From Aminobacter carboxidus (GTDB taxonomy: Bacteria > Pseudomonadota > Alphaproteobacteria > Rhizobiales > Rhizobiaceae), in NCBI RefSeq assembly GCF_014863355.1, contig NZ_JACZEP010000002.1, forward strand, positions 682,001 to 746,000: 64,000 nt of DNA. The letters are read 5' to 3'. Numbering within the stretch: position 1 is the stretch's first letter; every line of letters begins with the position of its first letter. Positions 43,803 to 52,257 of the stretch are shown piece after piece. The notes below the pieces were generated by a model. The model did not search any database, had not been told where the DNA came from, and saw nothing but the letters and a program-made list of their open reading frames with translations. A program made the translations under genes and the position numbers.

Positions 43803-43911
43803 AATTGGCTGTCCTCATCAGGATTGGCAACGAGAGTGATCAAGCGATTTGTGGCCCGCGCTGCGGAGATGAGCTAACGTGCAGGGAGTACCAACCGTTC
43901 AAAAGCGCGTC

Positions 43912-44814
43912 ATGCGATTCCGCCATCTGGACATGAATTTGCTGGTCGCGCTGGACGCAATTCTCACGCACCAGAACATTACGCGTGCGTCCGAGCGGCT
44001 GTGCTTGAGTCAATCCGCCACGAGCGGCATCCTCGCCCGTCTGCGTGAGCATTTTGAGGACGACCTCGTCGTTAGAAGCGGGCGCCGCATGGCGCTCACG
44101 CCCTTGGCAGAGGAGCTGATTAACCCGCTCTCCGCAATTCTCTCCGAAACAGAAAAGCTCCTGGCGATGAGGAGCGCATTTGATCCTGCGAGTTCGGACA
44201 GGCAGTTTACAATCGCTTGTTCCGACTATGTCTGGGCGACGTTAATAGTTGAAATTATTTCGCATTTGCGTCTGATTGCACCTTCGGTGAACATTTATTA
44301 CCAGGGTCCGAGTTCCCGCTTCTACAAAACCGACATCGACCTGCTGATTGTCCCTGACCGATTTATGCTTGAGGACTGCCATTTCATTCCGCTCCCGCCC
44401 AAAGCGTATGTATGCATCGTTTGGGCGAACAACGATTTGATCGGCAAATCGATTTCATTGGAAGACTTCCTCGAAGTCAGGCATGCGCAAGCCTATAGTG
44501 AACGAACGACCTTTATCGAAGCCTGGTTTCTCAAGCAGTTCGGAAAAGCGCCAAGAGCAGGAATAACGGCACCCAGCTTTACGCTGTTGCCGGATGCGTT
44601 GATCGGGACGCATTTCCTCGCATTGGTGCCTCAGGATCTCGCTGAGCGAGCGGCCGCACACCTTCCAATTCGAACAGTCGAGGTCCCGTTTGAGCTGCCT
44701 CTGATGACTGACGTCTTGCAGTGGCGCCGTTCCCATGACCGAGACCCCGGCCTGCAATGGATGCGCGATGAAGTGGTCCGTGTTGCGGCTCAGAAATCAA
44801 AGTCGAAACGCTGA
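43912..44814 (+). CDS. LysR-family regulator of the NodD-like branch
   Basis: 300 aa. The N terminus MRFRHLDMNLLVALDAILTHQNITRASERLCLSQSATSGILARLREHFEDDLVV strongly resembles NodD and related aromatic-responsive regulators. The ATG at 43912 fits this family start; a GTG 11 codons earlier is the alternative. The effector domain (DRQFTIACSDYVW) follows. It lies between the oxygenase and reductase genes on the same strand and probably activates them in response to the aromatic substrate. AT-richer than core genes. Confidence 0.9.
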   Translation: MRFRHLDMNLLVALDAILTHQNITRASERLCLSQSATSGILARLREHFEDDLVVRSGRRMALTPLAEELINPLSAILSETEKLLAMRSAFDPASSDRQFTIACSDYVWATLIVEIISHLRLIAPSVNIYYQGPSSRFYKTDIDLLIVPDRFMLEDCHFIPLPPKAYVCIVWANNDLIGKSISLEDFLEVRHAQAYSERTTFIEAWFLKQFGKAPRAGITAPSFTLLPDALIGTHFLALVPQDLAERAAAHLPIRTVEVPFELPLMTDVLQWRRSHDRDPGLQWMRDEVVRVAAQKSKSKR

Positions 44815-44951
44815 TCTATCGTGCTGACGGATAGCAGCCGTCCATAATGCCAATTTCCCCGCATCGTTGCGCCCGCTTACAATTCTAGAGGTCAGGTTTC
44901 TCCCCGACAGCGTGGGAGCCGGAAATCCTGATCAATGGATTTGTATGACCA

Positions 44952-45920
44952 ATGACCAATGAAGCTAGTCAACTTATGAACGTGCGCATCCGTCGTTTCG
45001 AGGTGATCGCAAAGGATATTGCATGCTTGGAAATTGTTCCTGCCGGTGATTTTGAGCTTCCTCCCTTTTCGGCCGGATCCCACGTCGACGTTTTCATCAA
45101 CGACGGCGTCATTCGACAATACTCGATATGCAACGATCCGGCCGACCCCTCCCACTATCGCCTTGCTGTCCAGGAAGAGGCGACCTCGAGAGGTGGTTCC
45201 AAGGCGATCCATGAGACGTTCCGCACGGATGATGTGATCCGTATCAGCCGGCCGCGAAACAATTTCGGCCTTGCAGAAGATGCGGAGGATATTGTCTTGG
45301 TTGCCGGAGGAATTGGCGTAACGCCGATCCTGTCGATGGCGTACCAATTGTCGCGCCGCCAGGCTGATTTCACCTTTCATTTATGTGCCCGCTCGCGGGA
45401 CCGAGCAGCCTTTGTCGAAGAGATAGCCGCAAGTCCTTTTGCGTCGAGATTTCACCTGCACCTGGATGAAGGCCCGTCCCAGCAGCGCTTCGACCCTTTC
45501 CGTGCTTTTGGAGAAATCGGTCCGCGGGCGACGGTCTACATCTGTGGACCGAAAGGTTTCATGGATTTTGTCGCCGGCGCTGCGAAAAACTCTGGCTGCC
45601 AGGCAGGACGCATTCACGTCGAGAGCTTTACGCCCCTCAAGATCGAAGGCGAAGCTGAGTTCGAAGTAGTAGCGGCGCGCAGTGGAATGACGATAACCGT
45701 GCCCTCCGATAAATCCATTGCCGATGCGCTGATCGATGCCGGCATCATGCCAAAGCTGTCTTGTGAACAGGGCATCTGTGGCTCGTGCCTGACACGCGTG
45801 ATCAGTGGCGATGTCGACCATCGCGATACTTATCAGACTGACAATGAAAAACGGGAAAACAAACAGATGTCCATCTGTTGTTCGAGAGCAAGGTCAAAGC
45901 AGATTGTGCTCGACATCTAA
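44952..45920 (+). CDS. VanB-type phthalate-family reductase
   Basis: Electron-transfer partner of the Rieske oxygenase, 322 aa. Order: FMN-binding beta barrel (RQYSICNDPAD), NAD-binding domain (LVAGGIGVTPILSMA, YICGPKGFMDFV) and a C-terminal plant-type [2Fe-2S] ferredoxin domain with CEQGICGSCLTRV and a fourth Cys in MSICCS. The order is that of class IA reductases. It ends 39 bp before frmA, so the formaldehyde genes may be cotranscribed. AT-richer than frmA. Confidence 0.93.
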   Translation: MTNEASQLMNVRIRRFEVIAKDIACLEIVPAGDFELPPFSAGSHVDVFINDGVIRQYSICNDPADPSHYRLAVQEEATSRGGSKAIHETFRTDDVIRISRPRNNFGLAEDAEDIVLVAGGIGVTPILSMAYQLSRRQADFTFHLCARSRDRAAFVEEIAASPFASRFHLHLDEGPSQQRFDPFRAFGEIGPRATVYICGPKGFMDFVAGAAKNSGCQAGRIHVESFTPLKIEGEAEFEVVAARSGMTITVPSDKSIADALIDAGIMPKLSCEQGICGSCLTRVISGDVDHRDTYQTDNEKRENKQMSICCSRARSKQIVLDI

Positions 45921-45959
45921 TGTTACCCGGCGACGAACAGAAACGACACAAGGATCATC

Positions 45960-47087
45960 ATGAAAACCCGCGCTGCAGTCGCCGTCGGAGCTGGAAAGCC
46001 GCTCGAGATCATGGAGGTCGACCTCGAAGGGCCGCGCGAGGGCGAGGTGCTTGTCGAAATCAAGGCGACCGGCATCTGCCACACCGACGAGTTCACCCTG
46101 TCGGGTGCCGATCCCGAAGGCATCTTCCCTGCCATTTTGGGCCATGAAGGTGCCGGCGTCGTCGTCGATGTCGGCAAGGGTGTGACCTCGCTCAAGAAGG
46201 GCGACCACGTCATCCCGCTCTATACGCCGGAATGCCGCTCCTGCCCGTCCTGCCTCAGCCGCAAGACCAACCTGTGCACCGCGATCCGCTCGACCCAAGG
46301 CCAAGGTCTGATGCCGGATGGCTCGAGCCGGTTTTCGATCGGCAAGGACAAGATCTTCCACTATATGGGCTGCTCGACGTTTTCGAACTTCACCGTGCTG
46401 CCCGAGATCGCGCTGGCCAAGGTCAATCCGGACGCCCCGTTCGACAAGATCTGCTACATCGGTTGCGGGGTAACGACAGGCATAGGCGCGGTCATCAACA
46501 CCGCCAAGGTCGAGATCGGTTCGACGGCGATCGTCTTTGGCCTCGGCGGCATCGGCCTCAATGTGCTGCAGGGTCTGCGCCTTGCCGGTGCCGACATGAT
46601 CATCGGCGTCGACATCAACAATGACCGCAAGGCCTGGGGCGAAAAGTTCGGCATGACGCATTTCGTCAATCCGAAGGAGGTCGAAGGCGACATCGTGCCT
46701 TACCTCGTCAACATGACCAAGCGTGGTGCCGACCAGATCGGCGGTGCCGACTACACCTTCGACTGCACCGGCAACGTCAAGGTGATGCGCCAGGCGCTCG
46801 AAGCGTCGCATCGCGGCTGGGGCGAGTCGATCGTCATCGGTGTCGCCGGTGCCGGCCAGGAGATTGCGACGCGTCCGTTCCAACTGGTCACCGGGCGGAC
46901 CTGGAAGGGCACCGCCTTTGGTGGCGCGCGTGGCCGTACTGACGTTCCGAAGATCGTCGACTGGTACATGGAGGGCAAGATCCTGATCGACCCGATGATC
47001 ACGCATACGCTCAAGCTCGAAGACATCAACAAGGGTTTCGACCTGATGCATGCGGGCGAAAGCATCCGCAGCGTGGTCGTCTACTGA
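45960..47087 (+). CDS. frmA: S-(hydroxymethyl)glutathione dehydrogenase (class III alcohol dehydrogenase)
   Basis: Oxidises the glutathione adduct of formaldehyde to S-formylglutathione with NAD+, 375 aa. Catalytic zinc ligands lie in TGICHTDEF and GHEGAG; structural zinc is CRSCPSCLSRKTNLC; the coenzyme loop is VFGLGGIGLNVLQGL. GC-rich with core-like codon use, unlike the genes before it. Its position right after demethylase genes fits removal of released formaldehyde. Confidence 0.96.
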   Translation: MKTRAAVAVGAGKPLEIMEVDLEGPREGEVLVEIKATGICHTDEFTLSGADPEGIFPAILGHEGAGVVVDVGKGVTSLKKGDHVIPLYTPECRSCPSCLSRKTNLCTAIRSTQGQGLMPDGSSRFSIGKDKIFHYMGCSTFSNFTVLPEIALAKVNPDAPFDKICYIGCGVTTGIGAVINTAKVEIGSTAIVFGLGGIGLNVLQGLRLAGADMIIGVDINNDRKAWGEKFGMTHFVNPKEVEGDIVPYLVNMTKRGADQIGGADYTFDCTGNVKVMRQALEASHRGWGESIVIGVAGAGQEIATRPFQLVTGRTWKGTAFGGARGRTDVPKIVDWYMEGKILIDPMITHTLKLEDINKGFDLMHAGESIRSVVVY

Positions 47088-47144
47088 CGCTCCTTTTTTG
47101 AGGGGGGCGCATCTCGAATAGTCATCAACAGGGAGGAACAGGAC

Positions 47145-47717
47145 ATGGCTTCAGTTTCGATACATCCGGCACTCGACGGCGGGATCAAACCCGGCAGTGC
47201 TGCCTTCACCGGCGGCACGCTCGTCTGCGCCTGCGCTGACAAACCGGTCAAGGTGGCGATCAAGGGCCAGGTCGCCCACAACCATGCCTGCGGCTGCACC
47301 AAGTGCTGGAAGCCGGAGGGGGCCAAGTTCTCGGTCGTTGCCGTCACCGCGCATGAGAATGTGACGGTGTTGGAAAATGGCGACAAGCTTGCGGTCGTCG
47401 ATCCGTCCGCACTGATCCAGCGCCACGCCTGCAAGGGCTGCGGCGTGCACATGTATGGCCCGGTCGAACGCGACCATGCCTTCAAGGGCCTCGACTTCAT
47501 CCATCCCGAGCGCTTCCAGGAAGCGGGTTGGGCCGAGCCGGGCTTTGCCGCCTTCGTGTCGTCGATCATCGAGGCGGGCGTCGACCCCGCCGAAATGGAC
47601 GGCGTGCGCGGCCAGCTGAAGGAGCTTGGGCTCGAGCCCTATGACTGCCTGTCGCCCGGATTGATGGACTACATCGCGACATGGACGGCGAAGAAATCGG
47701 GCGTGCTGAAGGCATAG
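47145..47717 (+). CDS. gfa: S-(hydroxymethyl)glutathione synthase
   Basis: Glutathione-dependent formaldehyde-activating enzyme, 190 aa. Zinc motifs are [18 protein letters not shown] and [12 protein letters not shown]. It condenses formaldehyde with glutathione to give the FrmA substrate. GGGAGGAACAGGAC precedes the ATG. It lies 57 bp downstream of frmA and completes the detoxification pair; no S-formylglutathione hydrolase (frmB) is nearby. Confidence 0.95.
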   Translation: MASVSIHPALDGGIKPGSAAFTGGTLVCACADKPVKVAIKGQVAHNHACGCTKCWKPEGAKFSVVAVTAHENVTVLENGDKLAVVDPSALIQRHACKGCGVHMYGPVERDHAFKGLDFIHPERFQEAGWAEPGFAAFVSSIIEAGVDPAEMDGVRGQLKELGLEPYDCLSPGLMDYIATWTAKKSGVLKA

Positions 47718-47781
47718 CCAATTAAAATCCGTCGCTGCAGCAACCCAATAGAATGGCGTAAGCCGACGAGGGTGGCGTGCA

Positions 47782-48792
47782 ATGCACAATCAACAATGGG
47801 AGAAGAAATTGTCTAAGATACTGAGAATAATGAGCTTGGTGATGTTTGCTTACAGCGCTGCAATGCTGTCTACGCCCGCGTGGGCAGCAGATCCTGTAAA
47901 ACTTAGGTTTAGTTGGAAGTTGAAGGGGGAATATGGGTTTTTCTATCTTGGAAAAGAGAAGGGCTTGTATCAACGCAATAATGTTGACCTAGATTTGGGA
48001 GAAGGTGCCGGAGCGCAAGCGGCCCTAGGTGCGCTTGTTCAAGGCAACGAGGACGTTGTCATTGTACCTGCGATATTTGCTATCTCGGCAATCCAGAAGG
48101 GCATGCCCGTCAAGATCGCGGCAATCTACCAGAAACGCACCCCGTTCGCATTCATCTCGAAGCTGGACCATGCTGTTACAAAGCCAAGCGAGATCGAAGG
48201 CCGGTCGCTTGCAGTTTCGGTCGGTGACACCGCAACGACCTATCTGGGTGCCTTCTGCAAGGCCAACAAAGTCGATTGCAGCAAAATCCAGCAAATTCAG
48301 TTGGATCCTCAACTGAAGATTCCACAATTCATGCAAGGGCGCGTCGATCTGATTACCATCTACACCAATGTTGATCTGCCACTCATCGAACAGAGGACCG
48401 GGATGAAGTTTGCTGTCCTCGACCTTCCGAACTTTGGTTTGTCGGTGCCAGGACTGGCGGCGGTGGTAAGCGACCGTGGCATTGCCGAAAAGCCCGACGT
48501 CCTCAAACGCTTCCTACAGGCTACCAAAGAAGCCATCGAACTTACTCGCGAGGATCCCGCATCGGCCACCGCTGCGTTGCTTCAAGCCTGGAGCGCGGCT
48601 CCCTCCCAGGAATTGGTCCAACAACAAATAGTCGCAACTTCTGCGACTTTGGACACAGGGAGTGAGAAACCAATCGGCTGGATCAGCGACGACCTTATCA
48701 ATGAGGCCTTGGACCTAATTTCCACTAATGGGGAGATAGGCGAGCGCCGCCCTCCTTCGGATTTTTACACCAACGAGCTTTTGGAGAAATAG
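47782..48792 (+). CDS. Orphan ABC substrate-binding protein (NMT1/SsuA-like)
   Basis: Periplasmic solute-binding protein, 336 aa. A signal peptide ends at STPAWAAD. RFSWKLKGEYGFFYLGKEKGLYQRNNVDLDLGEGAG and DVVIVPAIFAISAIQKG are typical of the NMT1/THI5 and nitrate/sulfonate-binding family. A TTG at 47809 with GGGAGAAGA before it would give a neater signal peptide (SKILRIMSLVMFAYS). No permease or ATPase gene adjoins. AT-rich like the demethylase block. It may bind the demethylase substrate, but this is inference. Confidence 0.88.
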   Translation: MHNQQWEKKLSKILRIMSLVMFAYSAAMLSTPAWAADPVKLRFSWKLKGEYGFFYLGKEKGLYQRNNVDLDLGEGAGAQAALGALVQGNEDVVIVPAIFAISAIQKGMPVKIAAIYQKRTPFAFISKLDHAVTKPSEIEGRSLAVSVGDTATTYLGAFCKANKVDCSKIQQIQLDPQLKIPQFMQGRVDLITIYTNVDLPLIEQRTGMKFAVLDLPNFGLSVPGLAAVVSDRGIAEKPDVLKRFLQATKEAIELTREDPASATAALLQAWSAAPSQELVQQQIVATSATLDTGSEKPIGWISDDLINEALDLISTNGEIGERRPPSDFYTNELLEK

Positions 48793-48807
48793 AGTCGGTG
48801 TCTGGTT

Positions 48808-48835
48808 GAACCGCCTGGCGATGCCTAGGCGGTTC
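48808..48835 (+). terminator. Hairpin after the substrate-binding protein gene
   Basis: GAACCGCC and GGCGGTTC enclose a 12-base loop, 16 bp after the stop. No T-run. The remaining 48836-49097 holds no recognisable gene; its text TTGACCCCCGAACAGAACA did not match anything I know. Confidence 0.5.
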
Positions 48836-49097
48836 GACTGATTGTTTGCCCATCCTGTCTATCGGCGCCCAATTTTGTTCCCTTGGTACAGGGGGCCGGC
48901 GAGCGCCCTATAAAGTAAGCTCCCAGAGCGGCCGCTTTTGCCGTGTAGCTGCCGAAACCAGACCATCAGCTTTTGACCCCCGAACAGAACATGTCCTTCG
49001 CTCGATAAGGTAGCCTTTTCGCCAAACAGACACGCCGTTCCCTTCTGATTGGTCCGCGATTATGGTGGTGCCGACTTCTGGCCAACATTAACCGCAC

Positions 49098-50735
49098 GTG
49101 ACCTCACCCCTCTCCAATCCTCGCCTCCTCGGCCTCGCGCTCTGGCTCGCAGCAATGGCGGCGTTCGCGCTCTATTCGGTCGAGACGTCCAAGGCGCGGC
49201 TGGCGGGTGAGCTGGAGGTGACCGGGCGGACGTTGCACCGGCTGATCTCGCAGCGGGCGGCGCAGCATGATGCGCATATGACCAGCCTGATCGCGCTGAC
49301 CAGCGCCGACCCGCCCTTGGGCGCGGTGCGGCAGGTGATGGAGAGCATATCAAGGTTTTATCCGCGCATCGCCTGGATCGCGCTGGTTTCGCTTGGTGGG
49401 GAAGATGGTGGGGCGGCTGGTGCCAAGGGCGAAGGGGCGGCGGCCGGCGCCGGCGTCGCGCCCGGCGCAGTCAGGACGCTGGTCGAGGTGCCCGAGGGCG
49501 GCGGCGAGAACCTCGCACCGTTGCGCGGGGCGATCGGCGAACAGCTGCGCGGCAAGATCTCGGTCTATACGAGCCAGAATGGGCGCTATCTGCTGGCCAA
49601 GCGGGCGCAGGCGCCTTCTGATGCGGCACTGGTGTTCGGCATCGACGCCAGGCTGCTGCTGGAGCCGGAGGAGCGCCCCGGCTGGGCGCATCTCAGGCTC
49701 GTGCTTGACGGCCAGGAGCTGCTGGACCTGCCGGCGGACGAGGGCGCGGGCAGCGCGCTTGTGACAGCACCGCATTTCGAAAAGGTGATCGACGGCGAGG
49801 GGCAGCGCATCCTGCTTACGCTCGACCGGGCTTTGCCGCTGGCAGCACTGTTGCCGCCGGGCCAGTTGCTGGGCTTTGCCGGCTTGGCGGGCCTTGCGTC
49901 GTTTGCGCTGATGTTTGCCTTGCGCCAGCGGGCGGCGGCGCAGGCATCGCTGCAAACGGCACGGCAAGCGGAGGCGCGCGCATTGTTGCAGGAGCGGGAA
50001 ACACTTCTGGCGCATGCCTCGCGCGTCAACGCCATGGGCGAGCTTGCGTCCGGCATGGCGCATGAGCTGACGCAGCCGCTGACGGCGGTGCTGAGCCGCA
50101 GCCAGGCGGCACTGAGGCTCGCGGGCGCCGACAAGCCCGATCTCGGGCTGATCACCCAGGCGCTTAACGTCAATGTGCGCGAGGCCAAGCGCGCCGGCGA
50201 AATGCTGAAACGCATGCGCGACTATGCCTCCAACAAGGCGCCGGCGCCTGTCGCGTCTGATCTGAACGGGATCGTTACCGAGATCGTGGCGCTGACTTCT
50301 GCCGATCTGGTGCGGCGCGGCATCGCGCTGGAGCTTGCGCTCGGCGAGGACAGGCCGGAGGCGGTGGTCGACCCTATCGAGATGGAGCAGGTGCTGCACA
50401 ATCTGATCCGCAATGCGGCCGATGCGCTGGAAGGCGCCGTGGGCGCGCGGATCAGCATCGAAACGCGCGTCCTGGGCGGCGAGGTGCAGATCGTGGTGTC
50501 GGACAACGGGCCGGGCATCGCAGCTGCGGTGCTGCCAAAGCTGTTTGTGCCGTTCTTCACCACCAAGGCCGACGGCATGGGGCTGGGCCTGTCCTTGTGC
50601 CAGACGCTGGTGGAGCGGGTCGACGGGCGGATCGAGGCGGACAACGCCGCCGGTGGCGGGGCGCGGTTCGTCATCACGCTACCCGCTGCATTAACCCTGA
50701 AATCGGCACCGATTTCCGGAAAGCACGATGCGTAG
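49098..50735 (+). CDS. Membrane sensor histidine kinase
   Basis: Two-component sensor, 545 aa, GTG start. An N-terminal transmembrane segment (LLGLALWLAAMAAFALYSV) and a second at about residues 252-275 bracket a periplasmic sensing region of some 230 residues with a glycine/alanine-rich insert. The kinase core has the H-box ASGMAHELTQPLTAVLSRS, N-box LIRNAADALEGAV, G1 VVSDNGPGIAAAV and F/G2 KADGMGLGLSLCQTL. It resembles the FixL/DctB-type cores. It pairs with the response regulator 163 bp downstream. Confidence 0.93.
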   Translation: MTSPLSNPRLLGLALWLAAMAAFALYSVETSKARLAGELEVTGRTLHRLISQRAAQHDAHMTSLIALTSADPPLGAVRQVMESISRFYPRIAWIALVSLGGEDGGAAGAKGEGAAAGAGVAPGAVRTLVEVPEGGGENLAPLRGAIGEQLRGKISVYTSQNGRYLLAKRAQAPSDAALVFGIDARLLLEPEERPGWAHLRLVLDGQELLDLPADEGAGSALVTAPHFEKVIDGEGQRILLTLDRALPLAALLPPGQLLGFAGLAGLASFALMFALRQRAAAQASLQTARQAEARALLQERETLLAHASRVNAMGELASGMAHELTQPLTAVLSRSQAALRLAGADKPDLGLITQALNVNVREAKRAGEMLKRMRDYASNKAPAPVASDLNGIVTEIVALTSADLVRRGIALELALGEDRPEAVVDPIEMEQVLHNLIRNAADALEGAVGARISIETRVLGGEVQIVVSDNGPGIAAAVLPKLFVPFFTTKADGMGLGLSLCQTLVERVDGRIEADNAAGGGARFVITLPAALTLKSAPISGKHDA

Positions 50736-50880
50736 ATTCAACATGTGCCGGAGCGGCTTTTGTGCGTCCACACGCGCGGCGCGTAGATTTGGGCGGAGCG
50801 GCCTTAACGCGTCTACACGCGCGGCGCTTAGATTCGATAGGTGGCGGAGCGGCCTTTACGCGTCCACAGGACGCGCGGCG
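50731..50880. repeat. Three tandem ~50-bp repeats between kinase and regulator
   Basis: Units start at 50731, 50782 and 50827, each running TAGATTNNNNN, GGCGGAGCGGCCTTTACGCG then TCCACACGCGCGGCG with small variations. GGAGCGGC and ACGCGTCTACACGCG suggest each unit can fold. Lying between two genes that should be coordinately made, it could tune the regulator-to-kinase ratio. Confidence 0.85.
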
Positions 50881-50897
50881 CTGCGGGGAGCGAAAGC

Positions 50898-51494
50898 ATG
50901 AGCCGGTACAAGGTCTATCTGATCGACGATGACGAGGCGGTGCGCGAGGCGATCGCGTTCCTGCTCGGCACCTATGGCATCGAGGTCGAGACCTTCGGCG
51001 AACCGGCAATTTTTCTGGCGCATGTCCAGGAGGACCGGCCGGGCTGCCTGGTGGTCGACCTGCGCATGCCCGAGGTGTCGGGGCTGCAGCTGCACCAGAA
51101 GCTTGGCGAGCGCGGCATCGACTGGCCGACGATCATGATAACAGGTCATGGCGACGTCGCCGCCTGCCGCCGCGCCTTCAAGGCCGGCATCCAGGATTTT
51201 CTGACCAAGCCCGTCGATGGCGAGGTGCTGGTCGAAGCACTGCAGCAGGGTTTTTCGAGCCTCGACGCCAGGTTGGAAAAGCGCGAGGCGCGCACGCTTT
51301 TGGCCAGGCTGACCGAGCGCGAGCGCGAGGTGCTCGACATGGTGGCGCGCGGCTGGGCCAGCAAGGAGGTGGCGCAGGCACTCGACGTATCGGTGCGCAC
51401 CATCGACGCGCACCGGGCGAAGATCGCCGAAAAACTCGGCACAAGCTCAGTGGCCGAGTTCGTGCGGCTGACGCTGCTGGAAAAGGGTGCGTGA
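50898..51494 (+). CDS. FixJ/NarL-type response regulator
   Basis: 198 aa. The receiver domain has acidic pocket DDDEA, phospho-acceptor Asp in LVVDLRMPEVSG (about residue 54), Thr in MITGHGD and Lys in FLTKPVDGE. The LuxR-type DNA-binding domain reads TEREREVLDMVARGWASKEVAQALDVSVRTIDAHRAKIAEKLG. GGGGAGCGAAAGC precedes the ATG. It is controlled by the kinase upstream and probably acts on the palindrome at 51561-51578. Confidence 0.95.
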   Translation: MSRYKVYLIDDDEAVREAIAFLLGTYGIEVETFGEPAIFLAHVQEDRPGCLVVDLRMPEVSGLQLHQKLGERGIDWPTIMITGHGDVAACRRAFKAGIQDFLTKPVDGEVLVEALQQGFSSLDARLEKREARTLLARLTEREREVLDMVARGWASKEVAQALDVSVRTIDAHRAKIAEKLGTSSVAEFVRLTLLEKGA

Positions 51495-51560
51495 CTTCAG
51501 CTTTGGCCACGCCGGCCTAGCTTCGGGATCATCTCTGACGGGCTGGTCCCCGATAGACGG

Positions 51561-51578
51561 CTAGGTAGTCCTACCTAG
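51561..51578. promoter_or_regulatory. Candidate operator before the HbpS/GlcG-like gene
   Basis: CTAGGTA-GTCC-TACCTAG, a 7-bp perfect inverted repeat with a 4-bp spacer, about 108 bp before the gene. NarL/FixJ-type regulators often bind dyads of this size. Assignment to the adjacent regulator is inferred. Confidence 0.55.
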
Positions 51579-51685
51579 GCCAGGTGGTGGCATCGCGGAT
51601 TCTTCGGTGCCTGCGACCAGCGTAGATGTTGCCTCGGACAAGCAAGACGCTTTTTCCCAAGCAACATCAGGACAGGAACCCAGTC

Positions 51686-52174
51686 ATGATCAAGAGCATT
51701 TTCCTCGCCGCCGCTGCCACCGTCGCCCTCAATGGCGCTGCTTCCGCACAGGTGCTGACCGAGAAGAACATCTCGTCGAGCCTCGCTGTCGAGATCGCCC
51801 AGAACGCGGTCGCAGCATGTGCTGCCGACAAGTACAACGTCACCGCCGCCGTGGTCGACCGCGCCGGTGTGCTGCGCGCCCTGGTTCGCGCCGACAATGC
51901 CGGCACGCACACGGTTTCGGCCGCCCAGGACAAGGCCTTCACCTCGGCCTCGTCGCGCACGCCGACCTCCAAGATGGCCGAGAACGTGCAGAAGAACCCG
52001 GGTGCCGCCGGTCTCGTCGACATTGACGGCTTCCTGGTGCTGGCAGGTGGTTTGCCGATCAAGGCAGGTGACGCGGTCATCGGCGCCATCGGCGTCGGCG
52101 GCGCACCGGGCGGCAACTTCGACGAAGCTTGCGCTGTCGCTGCGCTCGAAAAGGTCACTGATCAGCTGAAGTAA
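51686..52174 (+). CDS. Secreted HbpS/GlcG-like (DUF336) protein
   Basis: 162 aa with signal peptide MIKSIFLAAAATVALNGAASA. The mature part (LTEKNISSSLAVEIAQNAVAAC, VDRAGVLRALVRADNAGTHTV, AIGVGGAPGGNFDEACAVAAL) is the DUF336 fold. In Streptomyces the extracellular member HbpS binds haem and tells the SenS/SenR two-component pair about it. Here the gene directly follows a kinase/regulator pair, suggesting a similar signal accessory. Haem ligands cannot be assigned from sequence. Confidence 0.9.
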   Translation: MIKSIFLAAAATVALNGAASAQVLTEKNISSSLAVEIAQNAVAACAADKYNVTAAVVDRAGVLRALVRADNAGTHTVSAAQDKAFTSASSRTPTSKMAENVQKNPGAAGLVDIDGFLVLAGGLPIKAGDAVIGAIGVGGAPGGNFDEACAVAALEKVTDQLK

Positions 52175-52204
52175 GCTAATCCGGCAACAGTGCCGGCAAG
52201 AAAA

Positions 52205-52240
52205 AACCCCGCTTCCTGGGACCAGGAGGCGGGGCTTTTT
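52205..52240. terminator. Bidirectional terminator
   Basis: CCCCGCTTCCTGG-GA-CCAGGAGGCGGGG, flanked by AAAAAA on the left and TTTTT on the right, between the convergent HbpS-like gene and the autotransporter gene. Confidence 0.93.
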
Positions 52241-52257
52241 CGTTTCGGGTGTGCGGG

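Noticed and set aside
43912-44814. True nodulation regulator NodD
   Set aside because: The N terminus resembles NodD, but no nod genes or clear nod box are present and the context is a demethylase locus.
45894-47051. Minus-strand frame opposite frmA
   Set aside because: frmA zinc and coenzyme motifs are all on the plus strand.
47145-47717. Considering the GFA-family gene at 60558 a second formaldehyde-activating enzyme
   Set aside because: That protein is shorter, diverges in the C-terminal half and has no frmA neighbour; only 47145-47717 fits Gfa.
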